This document shows, in pieces, positions 1 through 7,309 of a stretch of DNA of 10,416 bases; position 1 is the first letter of the stretch; each line of letters opens with the position of its first letter. The stretch is from Elstera litoralis. Its GTDB lineage: Bacteria; Pseudomonadota; Alphaproteobacteria; Elsterales; Elsteraceae. Below the pieces are notes generated by a model that saw only the letters and a program-made list of their open reading frames with translations, was not told the origin of the DNA and did no database searches. A program made the translations under genes and the position numbers. The stretch lies in assembly GCF_000963705.1 (NCBI RefSeq), contig NZ_LAJY01000003.1, positions 1 to 10,416 on the forward strand, read 5' to 3'.

Positions 1-1
1 G

Positions 2-1114
2 AAACGGCTGGGCGCATACGCCTGGCGCGAGGCCTTGGAAATTCTGCGCGACCGGGTGCGCCTGACCGTCGCCCTGTTCGGCACCGCCTTTCTGATGGTG
101 GTTTTCGGCTACGGCATTTCATTGGACGTGGAAAAAGTACCGTTTTCGGTGCTCGATCAGGATCAATCGCCGGAAAGCCGCGCCTATATCGAACAGTTCC
201 AAGGCTCCTCCTATTTCCGCGAGCGCCCGCCGCTGAGCGGCCCAACCGCGCTAACGGCGGAGCTGAAAAGCGCCCGCAGTGCCGCCACGCTCGAAATTCC
301 GCCCGATTTCGGCGCGCATCTGCGCCGGGGCCAGCCGACCGAAGTCCGGGCTCTCATCGATGGCGCGATGCCCTTCCGCGCTGAAACCGTGGCGGGTTAT
401 GTCACCGGGCTGCACCAGCAGTTTCTAACCAGTATGGCCAAGGAAAACGGCCTGACGCTGCCCGTAGCCCCGATCCAGATCGAAACGCGCTTCCGCTACA
501 ATCAAGCCTTCCGCAGCCTCGATGCGATGGTTCCCGCCACCATCGCCCTGCTGCTGGTGATGATCCCGGCGATTCTGATGGCGCTCGCCGTGGTGCGGGA
601 AAAGGAAATGGGCACGATTGCCAATTTCTACGTCACCCCCACCAGCCGCTTCGAGTTTCTGATCGGCAAGCAACTGCCCTATGTCGCCGTGGGGATGGTG
701 AATTTTACGCTGATGAGCCTGATGGCGGTAACCCTGTTCGGCGTGCCGCTGAAAGGCAGTATTTTGGGCCTCACTCTGGGCGCGCTGATCTATGTAACCG
801 CGACCACGGGCATTGGGCTGCTGATGTCCTCCTTCGCGCGCACGCAGATTGCCGCGCTGTTCGGAACAGCCGTCGCCTCGGTCACGCCCGCCGTACAGTT
901 TTCCGGCATGATGCAGCCCGTGAATACCTTGGAGGGCGGCGCGCGCCTGATCGGCACCGTCTTTCCCACGACCTATTTCATGAAAATCAGCGTCGGCACT
1001 TTCACGAAAAGCCTGAGTTTTTTTGACGTGCTGCCGTTTCTACTCGCCTTGCTGGCCTTCGTGCCCGTGCTCTGGGGCATCTCGATGGCCCTCCTGCCGA
1101 AGCAGGAGCGCTGA
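2..1114 (+). CDS. rbbA: RbbA-type ABC transporter, C-terminal ABC-2 permease domain (5' end outside window)
   Basis: The frame is open from the left edge, so the gene begins upstream. The visible 370 residues are an inner-membrane ABC-2 permease domain. There is one N-terminal membrane segment (about residues 22-41), a large extracytoplasmic loop with the family-like stretches FSVLDQDQSPESR and VRALIDGAMPFRAETV, then a cluster of membrane segments from about residue 175 on. The cytoplasmic motif VVREKEMGTI follows the second membrane segment. From memory, the sequence matches the C-terminal part of E. coli RbbA closely along its length (GKQLPY, QIAALFGTA, QFSGM). RbbA carries two ATPase domains before this permease; those would lie left of the window. 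A TTG at 35 is an internal codon, not a convincing start. The stop is 2 bp before the next ATG, so the two genes are almost certainly co-transcribed. A stand-alone ABC-2 permease is the alternative. Confidence 0.85.
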   Translation, partial: KRLGAYAWREALEILRDRVRLTVALFGTAFLMVVFGYGISLDVEKVPFSVLDQDQSPESRAYIEQFQGSSYFRERPPLSGPTALTAELKSARSAATLEIPPDFGAHLRRGQPTEVRALIDGAMPFRAETVAGYVTGLHQQFLTSMAKENGLTLPVAPIQIETRFRYNQAFRSLDAMVPATIALLLVMIPAILMALAVVREKEMGTIANFYVTPTSRFEFLIGKQLPYVAVGMVNFTLMSLMAVTLFGVPLKGSILGLTLGALIYVTATTGIGLLMSSFARTQIAALFGTAVASVTPAVQFSGMMQPVNTLEGGARLIGTVFPTTYFMKISVGTFTKSLSFFDVLPFLLALLAFVPVLWGISMALLPKQER

Positions 1115-1116
1115 GC

Positions 1117-2244
1117 ATGGGCCGTCTCGTCAATATCTCCGCCCTGGTCGGCAAGGAGTTTTCCAGCCTGCTGCGCGATTTCGCCCTGCTGGCCTTTGCC
1201 ATTTACGCCTTCAGCTTTGCGATTTATTCCCAAGCGAACGGCCTGTCGCACGAGGTGCATCGGGCCGCGATGGGCATTGTCGATGAAGACCGCTCGCAGC
1301 TTTCCGGGCGTTTAATGTCGGCCTTCACCGAACCGCGCTTTCAGCCGCCGGAGTTGATCCGCCAGGACGAAATCGACCCGGCGATGAATGCCGGGCGCTT
1401 TACCTTCGTGCTCAATATCCCGCCGAATTTCGAAGCCGATGCCCGCGCCGGGCGCGCCCCCACGGTGCAAGTGCTGGTCGATGCCACCGCTATGATGCAG
1501 GCAGGCATCGGCGCAAGCTATATTCAGGCGATGGTGCTGGACGAAACCCAGCGCTTCTTGGGCCGCAATGATGCCCTCCCCGCCCCGTCCCCCGTGGCGG
1601 TACAAGTGCGCTTCGCCTTCAATCAAGACCTTTCGAGCCCGCGCTTTACCGGCGTTATGGCGCTGATCGACAATATCACCATGCTCTCGATTCTGCTGGC
1701 GGGGGCGGCCCTCGTGCGCGAGCGCGAGCATGGCACTATCGAACATCTGCTGGTGCTGCCCGTCCGCCCCATCGATATTATGCTGGCGAAGATTCTGGCG
1801 AATGGCGCGGTAATTCTGTGCCTCACGGCGCTATCGTTGAAGCTGGTGATCGAAACCGCCCTGTCGGTGCCACTCGTGGGGTCGATCACGCTGTTTTTGG
1901 CGGGGGTTGCGCTCTATCTGTTTTTCACCACGGCGCTGGGGCTGTTTCTCGGCACCGTGGCGAAATCCATGCCGCAACTGGGGCTGATTTTCATTCTGGT
2001 CTTCCTGCCGATGAACCTGCTCTCGGGCGGTCAAACCCCGCGCGAGAGCATGCCGGAGGTGCTGCAATATGTGATGCTGCTCTCCCCCTCCACCCATTTC
2101 GTCGCAATTGCCCAGGGTATCCTCTATCGCGGCGCGGGGCTGGAGGTGGTGTGGGTGAATTTCCTCTCCACGGCGTTGATCGGCGGGGTGTTTTTTCTGC
2201 TCAGCCTGAAGCGCTTCCGCTCTCACCTCTCGACCTTCGGCTGA
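1117..2244 (+). CDS. yhhJ: YhhJ-type ABC-2 transporter permease
   Basis: This 375-residue inner-membrane protein pairs with the preceding RbbA-like protein in a HlyD-RbbA-YhhJ type exporter. It starts at ATG 2 bp after the rbbA stop. It has a cytoplasmic N-terminus, a membrane segment at about 21-40, then a periplasmic domain with the family pattern DEDRSQLSGR and FVLNIPPNFEADARAGR. A bundle of membrane segments follows from about 185 to the end. The conserved motif VREREHGTIEHL sits at 200-211, and LSGGQTPRESMP and THFVAIAQ lie near the C-terminus, all as in E. coli YhhJ. Length equals the family norm and no lesion is seen. The transported substrate is not known from sequence; annotation as a drug or multidrug exporter is by analogy only. 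The gene ends 6 bp from the convergent chemoreceptor remnant, with no recognisable terminator hairpin between them. Confidence 0.88.
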   Translation: MGRLVNISALVGKEFSSLLRDFALLAFAIYAFSFAIYSQANGLSHEVHRAAMGIVDEDRSQLSGRLMSAFTEPRFQPPELIRQDEIDPAMNAGRFTFVLNIPPNFEADARAGRAPTVQVLVDATAMMQAGIGASYIQAMVLDETQRFLGRNDALPAPSPVAVQVRFAFNQDLSSPRFTGVMALIDNITMLSILLAGAALVREREHGTIEHLLVLPVRPIDIMLAKILANGAVILCLTALSLKLVIETALSVPLVGSITLFLAGVALYLFFTTALGLFLGTVAKSMPQLGLIFILVFLPMNLLSGGQTPRESMPEVLQYVMLLSPSTHFVAIAQGILYRGAGLEVVWVNFLSTALIGGVFFLLSLKRFRSHLSTFG

Positions 2245-2250
2245 GCCGGG

Positions 2251-2971
2251 TTACGCCGCCTGCCGGGCGATTTCGGCAATCGAACTATCCAGCTCGTCGC
2301 TCGCAACCGCGACCGACTGGATCGAATCGGAGGCCGAGGCATCGGCGATCTGATTACCCTGAACGGTCACGTCCTGCGACACGTTACCGAGCGATTGCGC
2401 GGTTCCTGCCAGCCGGTGAGCAGACGGTTTGCCCGCCCCGGCAATTGATCCGCCGCGCTGCGCGTCAGCCCGGCCCCGACGAGTTCGGCCAAGGCGAGGC
2501 TTTGCTTAATCCCATTATCCAACCGGGTGCTGAGATCGGCAATCGCCTTAATCGCAGGCGGGAAGACGGCTTCCACGCTGGGTATTTTTCCGCGCACCGC
2601 CTTAAGTTGGCCCGATACGGTCAAGGTTTGCCACACGCTATCGGAATACTCCTGATAGGCGGGCACGAGAGCGGTATCGAACCCCGCAATGCGACGCGAC
2701 CTATCGTTGAGGAGGGCGGGCACCGCCGCCGCCGCCCCCAGAATGGCCGCGTCGATCTTTGGCCATAGGCCCGTGAGCGCCAAATCCAATTACGCCGCCG
2801 CCGTGCTGGTTTCGGCGATCCGTTTTACGTGGCGCAGATTATCCGAAACCTTTTCGAGCGCCGCCCAGGACAAGAGCCCCAAGACGGCGATCAAAAGGAT
2901 CAGCAGCCCAACCCCCGCGTGATTCGCCGGGTAATGGTAATCCCGTTCAACCGGGTAAAGAGTGAAGCCAT
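2251..2971 (-). pseudogene. Methyl-accepting chemotaxis protein remnant (5' third only)
   Basis: Reading leftwards from ATG at 2971 gives a typical chemoreceptor start (MASLFTRLNGITITRRITRG). A missing base near 2907-2916 shifts the frame just before the first membrane segment (GLLILLIAVLGLLSWAAL). An in-frame TAA at 2790-2792 follows, best explained as CAA to TAA. The next roughly 120 codons look like a receptor sensor region. A second frameshift, somewhere in about 2410-2455, leads into a stretch resembling the start of the signalling domain (SLGNVSQDVTVQGNQIADAS, then SVAVASDELDSSIAEIARQ), which ends at TAA 2251-2253. The rest of the signalling domain is absent, and no second membrane segment or HAMP region is visible. 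At about 240 codons against roughly 550 for a full receptor, the gene cannot work. Its start has a good ribosome site and lies 17 bp after the hyuB stop, so it was probably the last gene of that transcript. Confidence 0.8.
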
Positions 2972-2979
2972 ACCGGAAA

Positions 2980-2985
2980 TCCTCT
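2980..2985 (-). promoter_or_regulatory. Ribosome binding site of the chemoreceptor remnant
   Basis: AGAGGA on the - strand lies 8 bases before the ATG at 2971. This site fixes the true start of the remnant in a different frame from its membrane segment, which shows that the first frameshift lies inside the gene. Confidence 0.6.
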
Positions 2986-2988
2986 GCG

Positions 2989-4506
2989 TCAGGGGGTGCC
3001 GAAACCGCCACCGCCGGGGGTTTCGATGACGAAAGAGTCGCCCGCCGTCATCGCGACCTCATGGGTTGCGCCGAATTCCTCCCGGGAGCCGTTTTTCCGG
3101 TCTACATAGTTCCGCCCGACCGCGCCGGGCTGGCCGCCCGCAAGGCCGAAGGGAGGGATCTTGCGGCGGTTGGCGAGAATCGCCGCCGTCATCGGCTGTA
3201 AGAACCGCACGCGGCGAATAACGCCATCGCCGCCGTGGAACTGACCGGCCCCGCCTGAATTGTTGCGCAGTCCAAAGCTCTCCAGCAAGACCGGAAACCG
3301 CCATTCCAAGATTTCCGGGTCGGTCAGGCGCGAATTCGTCATATGCGTGTGGACGCCGGACATCCCGTGGAAGGTGGCCCCCGCCCCGGCACCACCACAG
3401 ATCGTTTCGTAATACTGGTAGAGATCATTGCCGAAGGTGAAATTATTCATCGTCCCCTGCGCCCCGGCCATAATGCCGAGCGCGCCGTAGAGCGTATCGG
3501 TAATCACTTGGCTAGTTTCCACATTGCCGGCCACCACAGCGGCGGGGTAACGCGGGTTCAGCATGCAACCTTCAGGAATGACGATGTCCAAGGGGCGCAG
3601 GCAGCCTGCATTCATCGGAATATCGTCGGGCACCAGCGTGCGGAAGACATAGAGCACCGCCGCCCGGCAGATGCTGGAAGGCGCGTTGAAATTATTCGGC
3701 TGCTGCGGGCTGGTGCCGGTGAAATCGATCTTGGCCGAGCGCTTGGCCCGGTCGATGGTAACGGTCAGGGCGATGGTTGCGCCATCGTCCATTTCATACG
3801 CAAAACTACCGTCCTTCAGCGCGTCGATGACCCGGCGCACCTGTTCTTCGGCGTTATTCTGCACGTGCCCCATATAGGCGCGGACCACGGCGAGGCCGAA
3901 TTGATCGACCATGCGGCCCAATTCCGTCGCCCCGCGTGCGTTGGCGGCGATCTGCGCGCCGAGATCGGCGATATTCTGGTCGATATTGCGGGCGGGATAG
4001 GGGCCGGAGGCGAGCAGCGCGCGCATTTCGGCTTCGCGGAACCGCCCGCGTTCGACCAGTAGGAGATTATCGATCAACACGCCCTCTTGATCGACGGTTT
4101 TCGAGGTCGGCGGCATCGAGCCTGGCGTAATCCCGCCGACATCGGCGTGATGGCCTCGGCTGGCGGCGTAGAAACTCGGCTGGGTTTCGCCCTCCAAGAA
4201 AATCGGCGTAATCACGGTAATATCGGGCAGATGCGTGCCGCCATTATAGGGCGCGTTCAGCACGTAAACATCACCCGGCCCCATCGCCTTGCCGTGCTGA
4301 CGGATCACCGCCTGCACCGAATCGCCCATTGAGCCCAAATGAACCGGCATATGGGGGGCATTGGCGATCAGATTGCCGTCGCCGTCAAAAATGGCGCAGG
4401 AGAAATCCAAGCGTTCCTTGATGTTTACCGAATGGGACGTGTTCTCCAACGTCGAGCCCATCTGTTCGGCAATCGACATGAAGAGATTGTTGAAGACTTC
4501 CAGCAT
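2989..4506 (-). CDS. HyuB-like half of a 5-oxoprolinase/hydantoinase (split by frameshift)
   Basis: This 505-residue frame is the hydantoinase B/oxoprolinase (HyuB) domain, a cytoplasmic part of ATP-dependent enzymes that open 5-oxoproline or hydantoin rings. It shows the family hallmarks: NIKERLDFSCAIFD near the N-terminus, HMPVHLGSMGDSV, GDVYVLNAPYNGGTHLPDIT, SRGHHADVGGITPGSMPP, a long middle with DFTGTSPQQPNNFNAP, then HGGDGVIRRVRFL and the C-terminal ETPGGGGFG. The C-terminus is complete. The ATG at 4506 has no clear ribosome site, and the codons just upstream in the same frame (VFAVGTTVDPV) continue the family sequence. The natural start therefore lies further back: this frame was fused to the HyuA frame, and a one-base shift at about 4534-4545 separates them. 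If translated from 4506, it would lack only a few conserved residues. It overlaps the HyuA frame by 122 bp. Confidence 0.85.
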   Translation of the reverse strand: MLEVFNNLFMSIAEQMGSTLENTSHSVNIKERLDFSCAIFDGDGNLIANAPHMPVHLGSMGDSVQAVIRQHGKAMGPGDVYVLNAPYNGGTHLPDITVITPIFLEGETQPSFYAASRGHHADVGGITPGSMPPTSKTVDQEGVLIDNLLLVERGRFREAEMRALLASGPYPARNIDQNIADLGAQIAANARGATELGRMVDQFGLAVVRAYMGHVQNNAEEQVRRVIDALKDGSFAYEMDDGATIALTVTIDRAKRSAKIDFTGTSPQQPNNFNAPSSICRAAVLYVFRTLVPDDIPMNAGCLRPLDIVIPEGCMLNPRYPAAVVAGNVETSQVITDTLYGALGIMAGAQGTMNNFTFGNDLYQYYETICGGAGAGATFHGMSGVHTHMTNSRLTDPEILEWRFPVLLESFGLRNNSGGAGQFHGGDGVIRRVRFLQPMTAAILANRRKIPPFGLAGGQPGAVGRNYVDRKNGSREEFGATHEVAMTAGDSFVIETPGGGGFGTP

Positions 4507-6613
4507 GACCGGATCGACCGTCGTGCCGACCGCAAAAACTTTTTTCCAGCGGCACGACGCGGGTGAGGACCAGATGACCGCGCTCGGTAAGCTCAGCCTC
4601 CCAACCCGGCTCGATCACATTGGTGCCGGTCGGCTCGATAATCATCGCCGGGCCGGGCACCCTATCGCCCGCCAGCAGCTTCAGCCGGTCATAAACCCCG
4701 GCCAAATGCGCCTTGCCTGCGGTGAAGATCGAGACCTCGGCAAGGGTTTCCGGCTTGCCCTCGGTGCGCAGCGGCACCGGCGAATCCTGGTGGCGCTCCA
4801 TTGCGCCGACGACTTCGACCGCGACCGCTTCGACAATCTGCGCCTTACCGGCGACGATAAAACCGTAGCGGCGGCGGTGCGCGTCCTCAAAGCGCCGGAT
4901 TAGCTCCGCCAACGCATCCGGCCCCTCGGGCAGTTCAACGACGAGGAAAGCATCGGTGCCCTCATAGCGCAGCCGCAGCGTCGGGATCGCCCGCATCTGC
5001 GCGTCGGGAATATCCTGGCTGGCGAGTTCGGCTTTGGCCGCGACCGTGAGATCGGCGACGATCCCAGCGAGCTTCGGTAGCAGGGCTTTGGCGAGCGGCG
5101 CTTCCACCGCCGCTTCGCGCATCACGCGGAAATCGGCCAGCCCCATGCCGTAGGCCGAGAGAACCCCCGCCAGCGGGTGCAGGAAGACCTTTGTCATGCC
5201 CAGCGAATCGGCGACCAAACAGGCGTGCTGCCCGCCCGCGCCGCCGAAGCTGCACAGGGTATAGTCGGTCACGTCATAGCCGCGTTGGATCGAGATTTCC
5301 TTAATGGCATTGGCCATATTCTCGACGGCGATTTTCAAGAACCCGTCCGCCACCTCTTCGGGCGTGCGCGGGGTGCCGGTGAGGCGGGTGATTTCCGCCG
5401 CCATACCGGCAAACTTCGCCACGACTGCCGCCCGGTCCAAAGGCTGATCGCCGTTGAGGCCGAAGACCTTCGGGAAGAAAGCCGGGTCGAGCTTGCCCAC
5501 CATCACATTGGCGTCGGTCACGGTCAGCGGGCCGTTGCGGCCATAGGCGGTCGGCCCCGGATTGGCCCCGGCGGAATGCGGGCCGACGCGAAAGCGGGTG
5601 CCGTCGAACCCCAGAATCGAGCCTCCCCCGGCTGCCACGGTATGAATCTGCATCATCGGCGCGCGCATGCGCACGCCCGCCACTTGCGTATCAAAGGCGC
5701 GCTCATACTCCCCGGCATAATGCGACACGTCGGTGGAGGTGCCGCCCATATCGAAGCCGATCATCTTTTGGAAGCCCGCCGACAGGGTCGATTGCACCGC
5801 GCCGACGATGCCGCCCGCCGGACCGGACAGGATCGAATCCTTACCCTGGAACAGTTTCGCGTCGGTCAAACCGCCGTTGGACTGCATGAACAACAGCCGC
5901 GTACCGCCCAATTCGCCCGCCACTTGATCGACATAGCGGCGCAGAATAGGCGAGAGATAAGCATCGACAACCGTGGTATCGCCGCGCCCAACGAGCTTCA
6001 TTAGCGGGCTAACCTCGTGGCTGACCGAGACTTGTGTGAAGCCTATTGCCCGCGCCAAGTCCGCCGCCGATTTTTCCTGCGCCGTGTAGCGGTAGCCGTG
6101 CATGAAGACGATGGCGCAGGAGCGAATCCCATCGGCGTAGGCGGCTTCCAGTCCAGCTTTCGTCGCCGCCAAATCCAGCGCCTGTTCCACCGTGCCATCG
6201 GCGCGCACCCGCTCTTGCGCTTCAATCACCCGCTCATAGAGCAGTTCAGGCAGATGAATATCGAGCGCGAAAATATCGGGCCGATCTTGATAGGCGATGC
6301 GCAGCGCATCGCGGAAACCTTGAGTAATCAGCAGAACCGTCCGGTCGCCCTTGCGCTCCAGTAGCGCGTTGGTTGCGACCGTGGTGCCCATTTTCACCGC
6401 CGCGATTTTTTCGGCGGGAATGGGCGCGCTGCCCGGCACCTCCAGAAACTCCCGGATCGCCTGAAGCGCGGCGTCGCGGTAGCGTTCGGGATTTTCCGAC
6501 AGAAGCTTTTTGGTCAGTAAGCGACCATCGGGCCGCCGGGCGACGACATCGGTAAAGGTGCCGCCCCGATCGATCCAAAATTGCCACTGCCCGTTGGAGG
6601 TGCCGTCCGGCAT
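4385..6613 (-). CDS. HyuA-like half of a 5-oxoprolinase/hydantoinase (C-terminus frameshifted)
   Basis: This is the ATP-binding HyuA part of a 5-oxoprolinase/N-methylhydantoinase, predicted cytoplasmic. The N-terminal Hydant_A_N domain shows GGTFTD (17-22) and MGTTVATNALLERKG (75-89). The actin-like ATPase core shows SGPAGG (263-268), GFDMGGTSTDVS (286-297), HTVAAGGGS (324-332) and FGGAGGQHA (456-464). The family match runs to about residue 691 (RVVPLEK). The last 51 residues are an out-of-frame reading of the HyuB start and match nothing. The start at 6613 is supported by AAGGA 8 bases upstream and by the usual distance to FWIDRGGTFTD. Start to HyuB stop is 3625 nt, 1208 codons plus one base, the size expected of a single-chain 5-oxoprolinase of about 1200 residues. 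The presumed reaction is ATP-dependent opening of 5-oxoproline to glutamate, but hydantoin-type substrates are equally possible. Confidence 0.88.
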   Translation of the reverse strand: MPDGTSNGQWQFWIDRGGTFTDVVARRPDGRLLTKKLLSENPERYRDAALQAIREFLEVPGSAPIPAEKIAAVKMGTTVATNALLERKGDRTVLLITQGFRDALRIAYQDRPDIFALDIHLPELLYERVIEAQERVRADGTVEQALDLAATKAGLEAAYADGIRSCAIVFMHGYRYTAQEKSAADLARAIGFTQVSVSHEVSPLMKLVGRGDTTVVDAYLSPILRRYVDQVAGELGGTRLLFMQSNGGLTDAKLFQGKDSILSGPAGGIVGAVQSTLSAGFQKMIGFDMGGTSTDVSHYAGEYERAFDTQVAGVRMRAPMMQIHTVAAGGGSILGFDGTRFRVGPHSAGANPGPTAYGRNGPLTVTDANVMVGKLDPAFFPKVFGLNGDQPLDRAAVVAKFAGMAAEITRLTGTPRTPEEVADGFLKIAVENMANAIKEISIQRGYDVTDYTLCSFGGAGGQHACLVADSLGMTKVFLHPLAGVLSAYGMGLADFRVMREAAVEAPLAKALLPKLAGIVADLTVAAKAELASQDIPDAQMRAIPTLRLRYEGTDAFLVVELPEGPDALAELIRRFEDAHRRRYGFIVAGKAQIVEAVAVEVVGAMERHQDSPVPLRTEGKPETLAEVSIFTAGKAHLAGVYDRLKLLAGDRVPGPAMIIEPTGTNVIEPGWEAELTERGHLVLTRVVPLEKSFCGRHDGRSGHAGSLQQSLHVDCRTDGLDVGEHVPFGKHQGTLGFLLRHF
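4534..4545 (-). other. Frameshift point between HyuA-like and HyuB-like frames
   Basis: On the - strand this is six A, one G, five T. The upstream frame reads it as E-K-S-F-C; the downstream frame reads V-F-A-V-G-T-T. Removing one A (or one T) gives a continuous family-like junction LEK-VFAVGTTVDPVMLEVF. One extra base in a homopolymer is thus the simplest description: a mutation, a read error, or less likely RNA-polymerase slippage that restores some full-length product. Confidence 0.8.
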
Positions 6614-6621
6614 GATCTTAT

Positions 6622-6626
6622 TCCTT
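6622..6626 (-). promoter_or_regulatory. Ribosome binding site of the HyuA-like gene
   Basis: AAGGA on the - strand, 8 bases before the ATG at 6613 and just after the stop of the livG::livF remnant (15 bp between the genes). It supports the chosen start and co-transcription with the transporter remnant. Confidence 0.65.
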
Positions 6627-6628
6627 AT

Positions 6629-7245
6629 TTAGATACCGAGATAAGCGCGACGCACACCGTCGTCAGCCGCAATCTCGGCAGAAGTTCCTGAAAGCGCAAC
6701 CCGGCCCGTTTGCAACACATAGGCGCGGTCGGCAACATCGAGACATTCGGCCACCCGCTGTTCGACCAGCTTCGGCATGATCCCCTGACTGGGCTCGTCG
6801 AGCAACAGCAAGCGCGGCTTGGTCGCCAAGGCGCGCGCTACTTCCAGGCGGCGCTTTTCGAGCGGGGTCAGTTTGACCGCGAGCCGGTCCGCCCGATGGG
6901 CAAGGCCGGTCCATTCCAGGGTTTCCATCGCCAGCCTTTTGGCGGCCTTGGTGGTTTTGGCGCGGTTATAGGCCCCGACGGTGACGTTTTCGAGCACCGA
7001 CATCGAGTCGAAACTGCGCACCACTTGGAACGTCCGCCCGATCCCCGCCGCGCAGCATGCCGCCGCATCGAGCCCGGGAATGTTCTTACCTTCGAACCAA
7101 ACTTGGCCCGAGGTGGGGGGGCAAGGCCCCGGCGATGACGCTGAACAGGGTGGATCTCCCGTTCGTCGAGAGTGAAGGACACATCGGTATTCGCCGCCAA
7201 ACCGCCGAACTGCCGACAGATTTTATCCACACGCAAGAGGCTCAT
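6629..7245 (-). pseudogene. Chimeric livG::livF remnant of a branched-chain-type ABC importer, Walker A lost
   Basis: The ATG at 7245 (AAAGG 7 bases upstream) opens a LivG-like N-terminus (LLRVDKICRQFGGLAANTDV). After REIH the sequence jumps straight to TLFSVIAGAL in another frame, so the Walker A segment (family GLIGPNGAGKT) is deleted near 7150-7154. One extra C in a seven-C run (7115-7121) shifts the frame again. The third frame then gives LivG sequence (GIGRTFQVVRSFDSMSVLENVT) up to Walker B LLLLDE near 6795. From there it is LivF-like: PSQGIMPKLVEQ, then DVADRAYVLQTGRVALSG and a C-terminal AYLGI. The family segment between two LVEQ copies, about 20 residues, is missing near 6758-6766. 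With no P-loop and about 205 codons in three frames, it cannot energise transport. It lies 15 bp upstream of the HyuA-like gene. Confidence 0.8.
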
Positions 7246-7309
7246 GGCGCAACCTTTCGTGAAGCAAGCGGCGTGCGGGACAGAATGCGGCGGCGCTTGA
7301 GATCCGCGA
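7242..7309 (-). pseudogene. Probable 3' tail of livM (permease gene remnant)
   Basis: Immediately before the livG-like ATG, a frame of about 22 codons ends DLKRRRILSRTPLASRKVAP and stops with a TGA that overlaps the livG ATG (ATGA). Stop/start overlap and a basic C-terminal tail are typical of the livM-livG junction in Liv operons. The frame merges upstream into an out-of-frame reading of lysR. This suggests that a deletion removed nearly all of livM and left only its end. The piece is too short for the sequence alone to prove its identity. Confidence 0.4.

Noticed and set aside
1818..2768. A long + strand frame of about 316 codons across the end of yhhJ and the chemoreceptor remnant
   Set aside because: It runs out of frame through yhhJ and antisense to the receptor remnant, and its composition (rich in Arg, Pro, Gly) is that of a shadow frame in GC-rich DNA. 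No family motif is seen.
4534..4545. Programmed -1 ribosomal frameshifting between the oxoprolinase frames
   Set aside because: The A-run is not in the phase needed for an X-XXY-YYZ slip, and the shift required is +1. No downstream pseudoknot or upstream Shine-Dalgarno-like stimulator was evident. A mutation or read error is simpler.
5177..6004. A + strand frame of about 275 codons opposite the HyuA-like gene
   Set aside because: It is rich in His, Arg and Gly with no motif, and lies wholly antisense to a well-recognised coding region. The same applies to the + strand frame at 3343-4062 opposite the HyuB-like gene.
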